64,000 nt of DNA from Dyadobacter sp. CY347 (GCF_021502655.1 NZ_JAKFFT010000004.1:124001-188000), one strand, 5' to 3'. Positions 44,994 through 54,429 are shown, counted from the first letter of the stretch. The notes: a model not told the origin generated them from the sequence alone. Numbers and translations: made by a program.

Positions 44994-45016
44994 AACATTC
45001 AAGTTCAAACTCCGAA
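44973..45016 (-). terminator. Possible terminator of the GH127 gene
   Basis: CCTTTCG within the end of the LEA gene pairs with CGAAAGG near 45012, with a long (~27-nt) loop; on the minus strand a run of seven T follows. The large loop makes this uncertain. Confidence 0.4.
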
Positions 45017-45036
45017 AGGCTGATAAAATGGGCTTG

Positions 45037-46986
45037 CTACTGGGCCTTATTGAACCAGATCACCATTTCATTCTGGCCCCTGTTCGCCCAGGCGTAATAG
45101 GGAATAAGCGTCACATTACCGGTTTCTGATTTAAGGACATTAATGCCGCCCAGCAAACTTTGCTGGTAACTGGCAGCGAAGTTCTGGCTTTCAGAAATGG
45201 GGATGTTCAGCGCTTTTCCGTTATTATCGTGTCCTTCTGCGCAATACAAAACAGGGCCGCGCTCGATGGCAATCTTATCCTTATTAGCAGTGATGTTTTC
45301 ATTGGAAATGATCTTCCTGACCGGCATCTCCAAAGCCAGCTCCACCTGATCGCCTTTCTTCCAATTCCGGGCAAGCTTCAAGTAGCCTTTTTCAATCGTT
45401 GCAGGCATGTTTTTGCCATTTACCCGCAATGTTACCGGCTTTGAATCTTTATTGGTATATGCATACAAATTACCCGGAATGGCCTCACCCGTTGCCCAGC
45501 CCGGAATCCGCACCGACAAAGTGAAATTCCCAGCTTTTTCAGGATCGACTAATATTTTGACATTCCCATCCCAGGGATAATTGGTTTGCTGAGCGAGTTT
45601 TACAGTATTTTTATTTACTGATAATGTCGCTTCATTGTCAGCGAAAAGATTCACGATCAGCTCATTGCCTTTTGTGGCATAAATGTAAGAAGGCATTGAA
45701 GGCAGAAATCGCGATACATTTGTAGGGCAGCAAGCAGTCCCGAACCACGACTGTCTTTCAGCGCCCGAGCCTTTGTTGAAATCATTCACACCATTGGAAG
45801 CCATTGGATTGACATAAAAAAACTTATCTCCCTTCACTGACATTCCACCCAAAAACCCGTTGTAAAGCACGCGTTCAAATACATCCATATACTTGGATTC
45901 GCCTGTGTATAAATACATTTTGTGGTTCCAGAGCATGTTTGCGATTGCTGCGCAAGTCTCGGCATACGCATTATCATTCGGTAAAATGTAAGGTTTATCA
46001 AAAGCTTCGCCGTCTTCGCGGGCACCTACGCCACCGGTTACATATTGCTTTTTCTCCGTGGCGTCGTCCCATATGGTGTGAATGGCATGGCTATGTTCGG
46101 GCTCGTCTTCAATGGTGAGCATATCTGCAACCGCAGTATATAAATATTGCGCACGAACGGCATGACCAACCGCCTCTTTTTGTTTCACGAATGGCACCTG
46201 ATCCTGGAAATATGCGGGGCCAAGTTTGTGCTCATCCAAATACAATGCGCGCTTGTCTGATCGCCCGCGCATGTCGATAAAGAATTTCGAAAGGTCGAGA
46301 TATTCTTTTTTGCCTGTTGTTCGGTAAAGTTTGATCAATGCGATTTCAATCTCCTGATGACCGGGAACGACCACCAATTGTCCGGGTTTTGTGCCAAAAG
46401 TTTTGACAAGATGATCTGCATTCTTGGTAGCAACATCAAGGAGCGTTTTCTTGCCGGTGGCTTCGTAATGGGCAATGGCCGCTTCATAAAGGTGCCCCAC
46501 ATTGTAGAGCTCGTGGCTGCCGTTTTCAAAACCGTAACGATAAGGGCCGGCGATCCAGTCGTAGGAACCGGTTGTGTCTTTGTTAATGGTTCGGATTGTA
46601 TATAAATAGCCGTCCGGCTCCTGTGCGGCTGCAAAAAGTGTAATGAGGCTGTCCAGATAATGGTCTAACTTGGGATGATACTGATTTTGCAGCACATAAG
46701 CGGCGCCTTCCACCACTTTAAAAACATCTGAATCATTAAAGCGGACACCTTCAAACTTTCCTTTTTTAAGCCCGCCAGCGACCGCAAAATTGTCGATCCT
46801 GCCCGATTCTTCACATTGTTGCAAAGCATGCGGAACAGTTACTTCACGCGCGGCTTCCACACGTGTGTGCCAGAAACCCTGTTTGGTTTTTACATTTTTA
46901 AGCGGAACAGCATTGATTTTGTTGTTCTGTGCAAATGACAATTGGCAACAAAAGAGCAGCGACAACAGCGAGAAATATTTGGTCAT
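45037..46986 (-). CDS. GH127 beta-L-arabinofuranosidase (exported)
   Basis: A 649-residue glycoside hydrolase of family 127. A signal peptide (about 1-20, ending LSFAQ) is followed by an (alpha/alpha)6 barrel and C-terminal beta-sandwich domains. The zinc and nucleophile ligands known from bifidobacterial HypBA1 are in place: Glu343 and Cys345 in AYAETC and Cys419-Cys420 in GTACCPTN. It should remove beta-L-arabinofuranose from arabinan or hydroxyproline-linked glycans in the periplasm. No other arabinan genes lie nearby, so its pathway context is missing. Confidence 0.9.
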   Translation of the reverse strand: MTKYFSLLSLLFCCQLSFAQNNKINAVPLKNVKTKQGFWHTRVEAAREVTVPHALQQCEESGRIDNFAVAGGLKKGKFEGVRFNDSDVFKVVEGAAYVLQNQYHPKLDHYLDSLITLFAAAQEPDGYLYTIRTINKDTTGSYDWIAGPYRYGFENGSHELYNVGHLYEAAIAHYEATGKKTLLDVATKNADHLVKTFGTKPGQLVVVPGHQEIEIALIKLYRTTGKKEYLDLSKFFIDMRGRSDKRALYLDEHKLGPAYFQDQVPFVKQKEAVGHAVRAQYLYTAVADMLTIEDEPEHSHAIHTIWDDATEKKQYVTGGVGAREDGEAFDKPYILPNDNAYAETCAAIANMLWNHKMYLYTGESKYMDVFERVLYNGFLGGMSVKGDKFFYVNPMASNGVNDFNKGSGAERQSWFGTACCPTNVSRFLPSMPSYIYATKGNELIVNLFADNEATLSVNKNTVKLAQQTNYPWDGNVKILVDPEKAGNFTLSVRIPGWATGEAIPGNLYAYTNKDSKPVTLRVNGKNMPATIEKGYLKLARNWKKGDQVELALEMPVRKIISNENITANKDKIAIERGPVLYCAEGHDNNGKALNIPISESQNFAASYQQSLLGGINVLKSETGNVTLIPYYAWANRGQNEMVIWFNKAQ

Positions 46987-47049
46987 TATATGAATAAATT
47001 GAGATTAACCTGAGAAACTTTATTCGATATGACCCAAAAAACATGCCAA

Positions 47050-48417
47050 TTAAAGGCCGTACTTCTCCATTCTCCGGTAAAGTGCTGCACGACTGAGGCC
47101 GAGCTCACGCGCTGCATCTGTAATATTTCCGTTAAAACGTTTCATCGCCTTCACGATTAAAGTCTTCTCCATATCTTCCAGATCAAAGCCGGTTGCAGTG
47201 GTCGGTGTTCCGCCGGAGCTTTTCAGGAAAAGGTCGTCGGGCTGCAATGTTTTTTCCTGTGAAAGGATCACGGCGCGTTCAATGGCGTGCTGTAATTCGC
47301 GGATGTTTCCCGGCCAGTTGTACTGCTGCATTTTCTTGATCAATGCGCTGCTGATGTCATTAACCGGGCGATTGTATTTTTTGCCGTATTGTTTGAGATA
47401 ATATTCGGCAAGAGCGCTGATGTCTTCCGGGCGTTCGCGCAATGGCGGCAGGTCGAGCTCAATAGTGTTGATCCTGTATAACAAATCCTGGCGGAAGGTT
47501 TTTTCAGTCACCATTTTTTCAATGTTCATATTTGTAGCGCATAGCAGCCGCACGTCCAATGCAATGGGTTTATTTGATCCTACGCGTGTAACGCGCCTTT
47601 CCTGAATCACCGTCAGCAACTTGGCTTGTAACGCCAGTGTAAGGTTTCCGATCTCATCCAGAAAAATAGTCCCGCCCTTTGCCTCTTCAAATCGGCCCGC
47701 ACGGTCTTCTTTCGCATCCGTAAATGCGCCCTTAACGTGACCAAAAAGCTCGCTTTCAAACAAACTCTCACTTAACGCGCCCAGATCCACAACCACGAAA
47801 GGCTTATCCGCACGCTTTGAATGCTGATGTATATGCTTGGCTAATTGGGTTTTACCCGTCCCGTTCTCGCCCAGGATCAGCACATTAGCGTCTGTGGCTG
47901 CAACGCGTTCGGCAGTTCCCAGCACTTGTTTCATCGAATCGCTGGACGCCACAATCGCTTCGCCGGTCGATTTACTTTTCTTGCCGTCGTCCTTCGCTTT
48001 TTCCTCCGCAACGACCTGTACTTTCTCATTGCCGCCCTCAATGGCACCGCTTATTGTTGCCAGCAGCTTATCGTTTTCCCAGGGTTTCAGTACAAAATCC
48101 GTTGCACCAGCTTTAATCGCGCGAATGGCCATTTCAATGTCTCCATACGCCGTGATCATGATCACTTTGGAAGCCGGCTTGATGTCCAGAATACGGTCCA
48201 GCCAATGAAAACCTTCGCGGCCGCTGTTCACGTCGCGGGTAAAGTTCATGTCCAGCAGGATCAGGTTATAATCGCCGTTGGTGACGAGGAAAGGCAGTTT
48301 TTGCGGGTTTTTTTCAATGTCGACCGTTTTGGCATGGCGCTTCAAAAGGAGTTTAGCCGCACTTAGTACGTCGACATCGTCATCGATGATCAGGATTTTT
48401 GCTTCGGAGAGTTGCAT
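47050..48417 (-). CDS. NtrC-family sigma-54-dependent activator (GAFTDA variant)
   Basis: A 455-residue response regulator. The receiver domain has Asp12-14 and phospho-Asp56 in LILLDMNFT. The AAA+ domain has Walker A GENGTGKT (183-190), the sigma-54 contact loop as GAFTDA (230-235) instead of GAFTGA, and Walker B IFLDEIGN (251-258). The C-terminal Fis-type HTH (about 415-455) reads [20 protein letters not shown]. It is transcribed away from the efflux operon at 48716; the tandem half-site array at 48552-48589 lies between them. Context suggests it activates the adaptor-ABC-permease operon and, by the shared array, the permease units at 55128 and 61034. Confidence 0.92.
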   Translation of the reverse strand: MQLSEAKILIIDDDVDVLSAAKLLLKRHAKTVDIEKNPQKLPFLVTNGDYNLILLDMNFTRDVNSGREGFHWLDRILDIKPASKVIMITAYGDIEMAIRAIKAGATDFVLKPWENDKLLATISGAIEGGNEKVQVVAEEKAKDDGKKSKSTGEAIVASSDSMKQVLGTAERVAATDANVLILGENGTGKTQLAKHIHQHSKRADKPFVVVDLGALSESLFESELFGHVKGAFTDAKEDRAGRFEEAKGGTIFLDEIGNLTLALQAKLLTVIQERRVTRVGSNKPIALDVRLLCATNMNIEKMVTEKTFRQDLLYRINTIELDLPPLRERPEDISALAEYYLKQYGKKYNRPVNDISSALIKKMQQYNWPGNIRELQHAIERAVILSQEKTLQPDDLFLKSSGGTPTTATGFDLEDMEKTLIVKAMKRFNGNITDAARELGLSRAALYRRMEKYGL

Positions 48418-48551
48418 GGCTGGTTTTGGGGTTGCTAAGGGCTAAATCCCTGTATTGGCAATTGTTTGGAAAGATAGCAGATGCAATTTGAAATTTAATT
48501 TTATAACAAGCTAAAAAGTCAGTATTTTACCCTTATAAGCTCAAAAAAGGC

Positions 48552-48589
48552 TTGTCCGCACCCGAACAAAATTGTCCGTTATCGGACAT
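48552..48589. promoter_or_regulatory. Operator array 1: four half-sites at 10-bp spacing upstream of the efflux operon
   Basis: Half-sites TGTCCG (48553-48558), CGAACA (48563-48568), TGTCCG (48573-48578) and CGGACA (48583-48588) alternate in direction and start exactly 10 bp apart. They form two inverted repeats whose centres are 20 bp apart, so all sites face the same side of the helix. The array is 67 bp before the TGGCATA box of the promoter and lies between the NtrC-type gene and its divergent efflux operon. It recurs at 54906-54941 and 60888-60923. Confidence 0.75.
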
Positions 48590-48653
48590 TCAAAATGGTT
48601 TTAAATAAGCTTAAAGTATTGATATTTAATTGTTTGTAGGGCATAGCCTCGTT

Positions 48654-48669
48654 TGGCATAGGGATTGGA
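48654..48669 (+). promoter_or_regulatory. Sigma-54-like promoter of the efflux operon
   Basis: TGGCAT, five bases, then TTGGA resembles the sigma-54 consensus TGGCAC-N5-TTGCW with the GG doublets exactly 12 bp apart. The C of the -12 GC is replaced by G. It would start transcription near 48680, which rules out the open frame's first codon at 48665 and supports the ATG at 48716. Confidence 0.6.
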
Positions 48670-48715
48670 TAGAATAGATCAAAGTTTAACAGCGAATCCA
48701 ATCACCAACAATATA

Positions 48716-50026
48716 ATGGAAGTCAAAACACCTAACTCATCCAGCACCAGTAACAACGGTTTCACCGGGGGTTCGACAATGGATAAAATCAAACCAAAGA
48801 AATTTTGGAACACACAACGCATTGGTATAATCGCCGGAAGCACGCTGCTGATCGCATTTTTGGTGTACCAATTTTTCTTCGCAGATAAACGCAGCAAACT
48901 GAATGTTGAGCAGGATAAACTGACGGTGTCAACTGTTAAACAAGGCAAATTCGATGAATTTATCGTTGTTACCGGGGTTGTGCAGCCATTGAAAACCATT
49001 CAATTGGATGCGATAGTAGGCGGTTATGTTACCGAGAAACTCATTGAAGGCGGTAATATGGTCAAACAAGGCGATGTGCTTTTAAGGCTGGAAAATCAAA
49101 ACCTGAAACTGAGCTTCCTGCAATCTGAAACGGAAGCGAGCCGGCTGGTGAATGATCTTCAAAATACACGTCAGAGCTTGCGTATTGCGAGATTTAACCT
49201 GCAAAAAACATTAAGTGAACTTGACTTTCAGATCGATCAGGCCAAGGATGCGCATGACCGTAACACCAAGCTTTACAAGGATAAGGTGATCCCTGATGCG
49301 GATTATCTGAAAACTAAGAGGGAGTTCGAAAGGCTTTCCAAGCAGCGCGATATCGAAGTTGAATCTCAGAAATACCAGGAAGAAAACTCTAAAATGCAGA
49401 TCACACAGCTGGAAGGAACATTGGCCAGCACACAGAAAAACGTGAACCTTTGGAGACAAACACTTGAAAACCTTTCTGTTAAGGCGCCCGTTTCCGGCTT
49501 GCTTTCTTCTATGAATGTGGAAGTGGGATCCAACATTAACCAGGGCCAGAACATCGGACAAATTGATGACTTGAATGGTTTCAAAATGCGGGTAAGCGTG
49601 GACGAACATTACATTTCGAGGATCTTTGCAGGTTTAATGGGTTCTATGGAATTTAATGGAAAAGATTACGGATTGAAGATCATCAAAATATATCCTGAGG
49701 TTCTGAGCGGAAGATTTGAAGTGGATATGCAGTTTGACAAAGGTGCTCCTGAACTGATCAAAAGAGGCCAGTCTGCTCCGATCCGCCTGCAACTTGGACA
49801 ACCTTCACAAGCAACATTGCTTCCAGTGGGTGGATTCTTCTCCGAAACCGGTGGAAACTGGGTATATGTGGTGGGCGACGATGGCAAGCGTGCCTCGAAA
49901 CGCAAAATCACACTGGGCCGCAAAAACCCTGAATATTTCGAAGTTCTGGAAGGTTTGCAGCCGGGTGAAAAAGTGATCACCAGCTCATACGAGAACTTTG
50001 GAGACAATGAAGTGCTGGAATTTTAA
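48716..50026 (+). CDS. HlyD/MacA-type periplasmic adaptor of an ABC efflux system
   Basis: A 436-residue membrane-fusion protein. It has a polar Ser/Asn-rich N-terminal region, one membrane segment (about 36-54, IGIIAGSTLLIAFLVYQFFF), a lipoyl half-motif (VVTGVVQPLKTIQLDAIVGGYV), a coiled coil of about 100 residues (about 140-250) and beta-barrel/membrane-proximal domains. It should link an inner membrane permease to the outer membrane. Start codons at 48716 and 48779 are both possible; the predicted promoter allows either. It is the first gene of an operon with the ATPase, a secreted protein and the permease. Confidence 0.88.
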   Translation: MEVKTPNSSSTSNNGFTGGSTMDKIKPKKFWNTQRIGIIAGSTLLIAFLVYQFFFADKRSKLNVEQDKLTVSTVKQGKFDEFIVVTGVVQPLKTIQLDAIVGGYVTEKLIEGGNMVKQGDVLLRLENQNLKLSFLQSETEASRLVNDLQNTRQSLRIARFNLQKTLSELDFQIDQAKDAHDRNTKLYKDKVIPDADYLKTKREFERLSKQRDIEVESQKYQEENSKMQITQLEGTLASTQKNVNLWRQTLENLSVKAPVSGLLSSMNVEVGSNINQGQNIGQIDDLNGFKMRVSVDEHYISRIFAGLMGSMEFNGKDYGLKIIKIYPEVLSGRFEVDMQFDKGAPELIKRGQSAPIRLQLGQPSQATLLPVGGFFSETGGNWVYVVGDDGKRASKRKITLGRKNPEYFEVLEGLQPGEKVITSSYENFGDNEVLEF

Positions 50027-50112
50027 GAATCAGACTCTATCAGTAATCAATTTAATCAATCATAAACTGGCCCATAGCCCTCAGCTGAAAGCCGTTAGCC
50101 AAAGAAAACCCA

Positions 50113-50790
50113 ATGATTAAAATTAGCAACCTTCATAAGATCTTCTCTACCGAGGAAGTAGAAACCACCGCCCTGAACGGCATTGACATGGATGTAAAAG
50201 ACGGCGAGTTTGTCGCTATCATGGGACCATCCGGTTGTGGAAAATCTACATTACTGAACATTCTTGGTCTGCTGGACAACCCTAGTGAAGGATCTTATGA
50301 ATTTTACGGGACGGAAGTAGCCAAAATGTCGGAAAGACAGCGTGCGCAGATCCGGAAAGGTAACATTGGATTTGTATTCCAAAGTTTTAACCTGATCGAC
50401 GAACTGACTGTTTATGAGAACGTTGAGCTTCCATTGCTTTATTTAAAAACACCTCCTGCCGAACGTAAAGAGAAAGTAGAAGCAGCATTAACGCGCATGA
50501 ACATGATGCACCGCCGCAATCACTTTCCACAGCAACTTTCCGGGGGACAGCAGCAAAGAACTGCCATCGCGCGAGCCGTTGTAGCCACACCAAAAACAAT
50601 ACTTGCGGATGAGCCTACGGGTAACCTCGACTCTAAAAACGGGGAAGAAGTAATGAACCTGTTGAGCCAGCTTAATGCAGCAGGAACTACCATTCTGATG
50701 GTAACGCACTCCCCATACGATGCCGGGTTCGCGCACCGGATCGTCAACCTTTTCGATGGAAAGATCGTGACGGAAAAAGTGCACGTTTAG
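50113..50790 (+). CDS. MacB/LolD-type ABC transporter ATPase
   Basis: A 225-residue nucleotide-binding subunit. Walker A is GPSGCGKST (about 38-46), the Q loop lies in FVFQSFNLIDEL, the signature is LSGGQQQR, Walker B is ILADEPTGNLDS and the H loop is VTHSP. It matches MacB, LolD and FtsE-type ATPases that power FtsX-like permeases. It lies 86 bp after the adaptor gene. As the only ATPase gene in the region, it may also serve the permeases encoded further downstream. Confidence 0.94.
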   Translation: MIKISNLHKIFSTEEVETTALNGIDMDVKDGEFVAIMGPSGCGKSTLLNILGLLDNPSEGSYEFYGTEVAKMSERQRAQIRKGNIGFVFQSFNLIDELTVYENVELPLLYLKTPPAERKEKVEAALTRMNMMHRRNHFPQQLSGGQQQRTAIARAVVATPKTILADEPTGNLDSKNGEEVMNLLSQLNAAGTTILMVTHSPYDAGFAHRIVNLFDGKIVTEKVHV

Positions 50791-50820
50791 AACAACCGAA
50801 GCCAATTACCAAACCTGACC

Positions 50821-51249
50821 ATGAAACAACTCCTTACCATTTTACTTGCCGGTGTCAGTACGCTGGCCATTGCCCAGAAGAAAAATCAGCTGAGCAAGTG
50901 CAACGATGATAATGATGGCAAAGTAGTGGTGAGGCCTCCCGCTCCACCAACACCGGTGGAGCCACTTGAACCGGTCATTTACTCTTCCAGTGACGCCCGG
51001 GGCCACATCTGGTTTTCGGACGATCATCAGGAGAAAACCTCGACAATTCATGCCGAAAATGGTGTTACCAAACTGGTAAGATATAACTCTGAATCCGGCG
51101 AGCTGTTTCTGAAATATAAGTTTAACAAAAGGAATGAAGAGTTCATTTACGAAAAGACTGTAAATGCTGCGGACAAATCCGAGGAAGAGCGTCAGGATAT
51201 TATTGATGATTTCGAGATCGAAATAGAATTGCCGGGAAGAGGCATTTGA
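50821..51249 (+). CDS. Small exported protein of unknown function in the efflux operon
   Basis: A 142-residue protein with a signal peptide (about 1-18, ending LAIAQ), a Pro-rich stretch (VRPPAPPTPVEPLEP, about 37-51) and a charged C-terminal domain. It is 30 bp after the ATPase and 21 bp before the permease, so it is very likely part of the same operon. I recognise no family. The position suggests a periplasmic accessory or substrate-related protein for the transporter. Confidence 0.7.
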   Translation: MKQLLTILLAGVSTLAIAQKKNQLSKCNDDNDGKVVVRPPAPPTPVEPLEPVIYSSSDARGHIWFSDDHQEKTSTIHAENGVTKLVRYNSESGELFLKYKFNKRNEEFIYEKTVNAADKSEEERQDIIDDFEIEIELPGRGI

Positions 51250-51270
51250 CAATCTTTTACTCCAAATTAC

Positions 51271-53700
51271 ATGCTGGAAAACTACATTAAGATCGCCTGG
51301 CGGAACCTGCGCAAGCATAAGTTTTATTCGTTCCTGAATGTCTTCGGCCTCGCTTTGGGATTGGCAAGCTGCTTGTTGATCACGCTGTATGTGATTGATG
51401 AACTGAGTTACGACAGGTCTTTCGACCATGCCGATCGCATTCACAGGGTCAATGCAGATATCCGTTTTGGCGGCGCAGACATGTCGCTTGCGGTGGCACC
51501 CGATCCGCTTGCTTTTACATTAAAAAAGGATTATCCGCAAATAGAACAGGTTGTCAGGTTGCGGGATACCGGCAGCCTGCTTGTACGCCGTGCCGAACTC
51601 GCTGAAAATCTCAAAGAAGATCACGTCGTTTATGCCGATTCCACTTTTTTCAAAGTGTTCTCGGTTCCTTTATTAATGGGCGATCCGGAAAAAGCGCTCA
51701 AAGCTCCTTACACAGTTGTTATTTCGGCCAGCGACGCAGCAAAGTTTTTTGGGAGTGGAAATGCTATGGGCAAAGCGCTGATCCTGGATAACGCGGATAC
51801 ATACACGATCACCGGCGTCATGCAGGACATTCCCACGCAGTCACATTTGCGCGGGGTAAATATGTTGCTTTCGATGAGTTCCAATGACGAAAGCCGCATG
51901 GATGGTTGGGGAAGCCATAATTTTAACACTTATTTATTGCTTAAAGAGGGCGTTGATCCGAAACAATTTGAGCGCAATTTTGAAACGGTCCTGCAAAAAT
52001 ATACGTCTAAGTGGCTCGTCAGCTTTTTGGGTTCATCGCTGGAAGAAATTCGCAAATCAGGAAGTTCTTTAAGTTATACATTAATGCCGCTGACCAAAAT
52101 CCACCTGCATTCCGACCGTAAGGCCGAGATCAATGCGAATGGGAATGTGCAGTACGTATATATTTTTGGGGTTGTCGCTTTATTCCTGCTGACAATTGCC
52201 TGCGTAAACTTCATGAACCTGGCCACAGCGCGGTCTTCCAACCGGGCAAAAGAGGTTGGTGTCCGGAAAGCATTGGGATCGGAGCGTTCGTCACTCGTAA
52301 GCCAGTTTCTCACCGAATCGCTGATGCTGAGCTTTTTCTCCCTTGCATTAGCTGTCATCCTGGCCTATCTGGCGCTTCCGTTTTTTAATGACCTGGCAGG
52401 TAAGCAGGTCAATTTCCCTATTCAGAATGTTTGGTTTTGGGTAGCATTGCTGATAACTGGCGGTGTTGTTGGCGTTCTGGCAGGCAGTTATCCTGCATTT
52501 TTTCTCTCTGCCTTCAAACCATTAAAAGTTTTGAAAAACAGCGTGGAGTTACAAGGAAAGGGAGGCTATCTGCGCAATGCACTCGTTGTTTTTCAATTTG
52601 TTATCTCCGTAATGCTTATCGTTGGCACAGGCGTGATCTACCGCCAGCTGAATTTCATTCAAACCAAAAAATTGGGCTTCAACAAGGATCAGATGCTCAT
52701 TGTTGATGACGCCTATGCGCTGGATAATCAGGTAAAAGCATTTAAAGAACAGGTTCTGCGCATGCCGAATGTCGCGAGTGGAACGGTAACAAGTTTTCTG
52801 CCAACACCTTCGTCCCGCACCGATCACACATTCTTTCCAGTGGGTCAAATGCAGCAGGATAAAGGCATCAACATGCAAAAATGGACTGTTGACTACGATT
52901 TCGTCAAAACGATGGACCTTCAAATGGCCAATGGCCGGGCATTTCAGGAAGAATTTCCATCCGATTCAACTGGGATCCTGATCAATGAGGCCGCAGCAAA
53001 AGTGCTCGGTTATGCTGCTCCAGTCGGCAAAAAGATCTTTGGATATGATGATGCTGCTTTGACCAAAAAAGTTACTTATACGATCATTGGTGTCGTCAAA
53101 AACTTTCATTTTGAGTCTTTGAAGAGAAATATTGGGGCTCTAAGCTTGATACTTTACAAAAGCAACGGAACCGTGGTCTTCAAGCTGAACGGAGGAAATG
53201 TAACGCAAACTGTTGGACAGGTTGAGCAACTCTGGAAAAAGATGGCACCCGGACAGCCGTTTAACTACCGGTTTATGGATGAAGATTTCAATCAGGTTTA
53301 CCGCAGCGAACAGCGCGTAGGGCAGATCTTTGTCACATTTGCAGTGATTTCTATTATTATTGGCTGTCTTGGATTATTCGGTTTATCCGCTTATACGGCC
53401 GAGCGCCGGACAAAGGAGATTGGCGTCCGGAAAGTGCTGGGTGCCAGTGTGGCCAACATTGTGACATTGCTTTCCAAAGAGTTTTTAAGACTCATTATCA
53501 TCGCCATCCTGATCGGGATTCCTATCGCGTGGTTTGGAATGAACCAATGGCTCAACGATTTTGCCTATCACGTAGACCTGGCCTGGTGGATGTTCCTCGC
53601 CGCAGGAGCAATCGCCATCACCATCGCATTACTCACCATCAGTTTCCAAAGCATTAAAGCCGCATTGATGAACCCAGTAAAGAGCTTGCGGAGCGAGTAG
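51271..53700 (+). CDS. FtsX/MacB-like ABC permease, efflux operon copy
   Basis: An 809-residue permease with two tandem FtsX units. The N-terminus MLENYIKIAWRNLRKHKFYSF leads into membrane segment 1, then a MacB-like periplasmic domain (about 50-280), three segments (about 290-420), a second periplasmic domain (about 450-690) and three final segments ending in the family tail NPVKSLRSE. It belongs to the type VII ABC fold that moves or transmits force on periplasmic substrates without transporting them through the membrane. It is the last gene of the operon that starts with the adaptor and ATPase. Confidence 0.92.
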   Translation: MLENYIKIAWRNLRKHKFYSFLNVFGLALGLASCLLITLYVIDELSYDRSFDHADRIHRVNADIRFGGADMSLAVAPDPLAFTLKKDYPQIEQVVRLRDTGSLLVRRAELAENLKEDHVVYADSTFFKVFSVPLLMGDPEKALKAPYTVVISASDAAKFFGSGNAMGKALILDNADTYTITGVMQDIPTQSHLRGVNMLLSMSSNDESRMDGWGSHNFNTYLLLKEGVDPKQFERNFETVLQKYTSKWLVSFLGSSLEEIRKSGSSLSYTLMPLTKIHLHSDRKAEINANGNVQYVYIFGVVALFLLTIACVNFMNLATARSSNRAKEVGVRKALGSERSSLVSQFLTESLMLSFFSLALAVILAYLALPFFNDLAGKQVNFPIQNVWFWVALLITGGVVGVLAGSYPAFFLSAFKPLKVLKNSVELQGKGGYLRNALVVFQFVISVMLIVGTGVIYRQLNFIQTKKLGFNKDQMLIVDDAYALDNQVKAFKEQVLRMPNVASGTVTSFLPTPSSRTDHTFFPVGQMQQDKGINMQKWTVDYDFVKTMDLQMANGRAFQEEFPSDSTGILINEAAAKVLGYAAPVGKKIFGYDDAALTKKVTYTIIGVVKNFHFESLKRNIGALSLILYKSNGTVVFKLNGGNVTQTVGQVEQLWKKMAPGQPFNYRFMDEDFNQVYRSEQRVGQIFVTFAVISIIIGCLGLFGLSAYTAERRTKEIGVRKVLGASVANIVTLLSKEFLRLIIIAILIGIPIAWFGMNQWLNDFAYHVDLAWWMFLAAGAIAITIALLTISFQSIKAALMNPVKSLRSE

Positions 53701-53710
53701 GGGGGAAGAG

Positions 53711-54112
53711 TTAAAGAAAGGAGTTTATAATGGTCAGCCTATTATCGATCACTTGGTTGTGTTGCAAGTCCTCGGAATAAAGGATGGTACAATTGGCTTC
53801 CAGCGCTGACGCAACAATAATGCTGTCGAACATTTGGAAGTCGTATTGTTTAAGTAGAGATAATGCTTTTGTCATTGTCTTAGCATTTAGAGGGGTGATT
53901 TCACAAAATGCCAATAATCTGATGCATTTCTCCAAAACTTCCAGCTTAGGTAATTTATGTAGACGTTTGGTGACGTTCAGATATTCGGATATCACCTGTG
54001 AACTTATCGCCGGATTAACTGCTAATAACGATTTGCTAATGTGCCTTTTCTTTTCATCAGAGACATCATATAGATATATCAAAATGTTAGTATCTAATGC
54101 AACCTTAGCCAT
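53711..54112 (-). CDS. PIN-domain (VapC-like) toxin
   Basis: A 133-residue PIN-fold protein, probably an RNase toxin. The acidic metal residues are visible in VALDTNILIYL (Asp7), SEYLNVTKR (Glu), QMFDSIIVA (Asp) and LYSEDLQH (Asp). Its ATG at 54110-54112 overlaps the stop region of the upstream small gene by 8 bp, as in vapBC operons. An earlier start at 54139 would lengthen the overlap. It is on the opposite strand to the surrounding permeases and is located between the efflux operon and a permease remnant. Confidence 0.82.
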   Translation of the reverse strand: MAKVALDTNILIYLYDVSDEKKRHISKSLLAVNPAISSQVISEYLNVTKRLHKLPKLEVLEKCIRLLAFCEITPLNAKTMTKALSLLKQYDFQMFDSIIVASALEANCTILYSEDLQHNQVIDNRLTIINSFL

Positions 54113-54353
54113 CGTAGTTGTTTGCTTCGTCACGATCAAATTTGAAATTGCTCAGATCAACAAGGCAATCTTTAAAGACTTCACGAATCTGATTGACTTT
54201 TTGTTCTCTCGCCATAATCTCAACATCGGCATTTTGAGAAGCGTTGTCAATTTCAAAAGCAATAACCTCAACCTGCTTTCCGATCATTTCGTCGGGCAGA
54301 TTTAGGGTGTAGGAATTGCCGGTTGGCACTATGATTTCTCTGATCAGTTCCAT
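54105..54353 (-). CDS. Putative VapB-like antitoxin
   Basis: An 82-residue protein. The N-terminal half (MELIREIIVPTGNSYTLNLP...) looks like a beta-rich dimerisation/DNA-binding part, as in AbrB-like antitoxins, and the C-terminal half is charged and helical. It is directly upstream of and overlaps the PIN gene. The start at 54351-54353 is preferred to 54365. Assignment as antitoxin is by position and size, not by a recognised motif. Confidence 0.65.
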   Translation of the reverse strand: MELIREIIVPTGNSYTLNLPDEMIGKQVEVIAFEIDNASQNADVEIMAREQKVNQIREVFKDCLVDLSNFKFDRDEANNYDG

Positions 54354-54376
54354 AGCTAATTGCATTTATGTATTAC

Positions 54377-54384
54377 CAAAGTTA
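54377..54384 (-). promoter_or_regulatory. Possible -7 element of the PIN module
   Basis: On the minus strand this reads TAACTTTG, an exact TAnnTTTG box, 23 bp before the antitoxin start. A TTG lies about 12 bp further upstream, which is closer than the usual -33 spacing. Confidence 0.5.
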
Positions 54385-54429
54385 AGTAAAAAAGCACAAT
54401 CATCAGCCACTATTTCCAGTCAATCCGCC

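Noticed and set aside
46381..46400. TTGTCCG half-site inside the GH127 gene
   Set aside because: It has no matching CGGACA partner at the right spacing and lies within a coding region, so it is a chance match.
48665..48715. Earlier start of the adaptor protein at a TTG codon
   Set aside because: The codon lies inside the predicted -12 promoter element, before the expected transcription start.
54316..54429. N-terminal extension of the permease remnant
   Set aside because: The 38 codons before the ATG at 54430 cover the start of the antitoxin gene and its promoter on the other strand and do not match any permease N-terminus.
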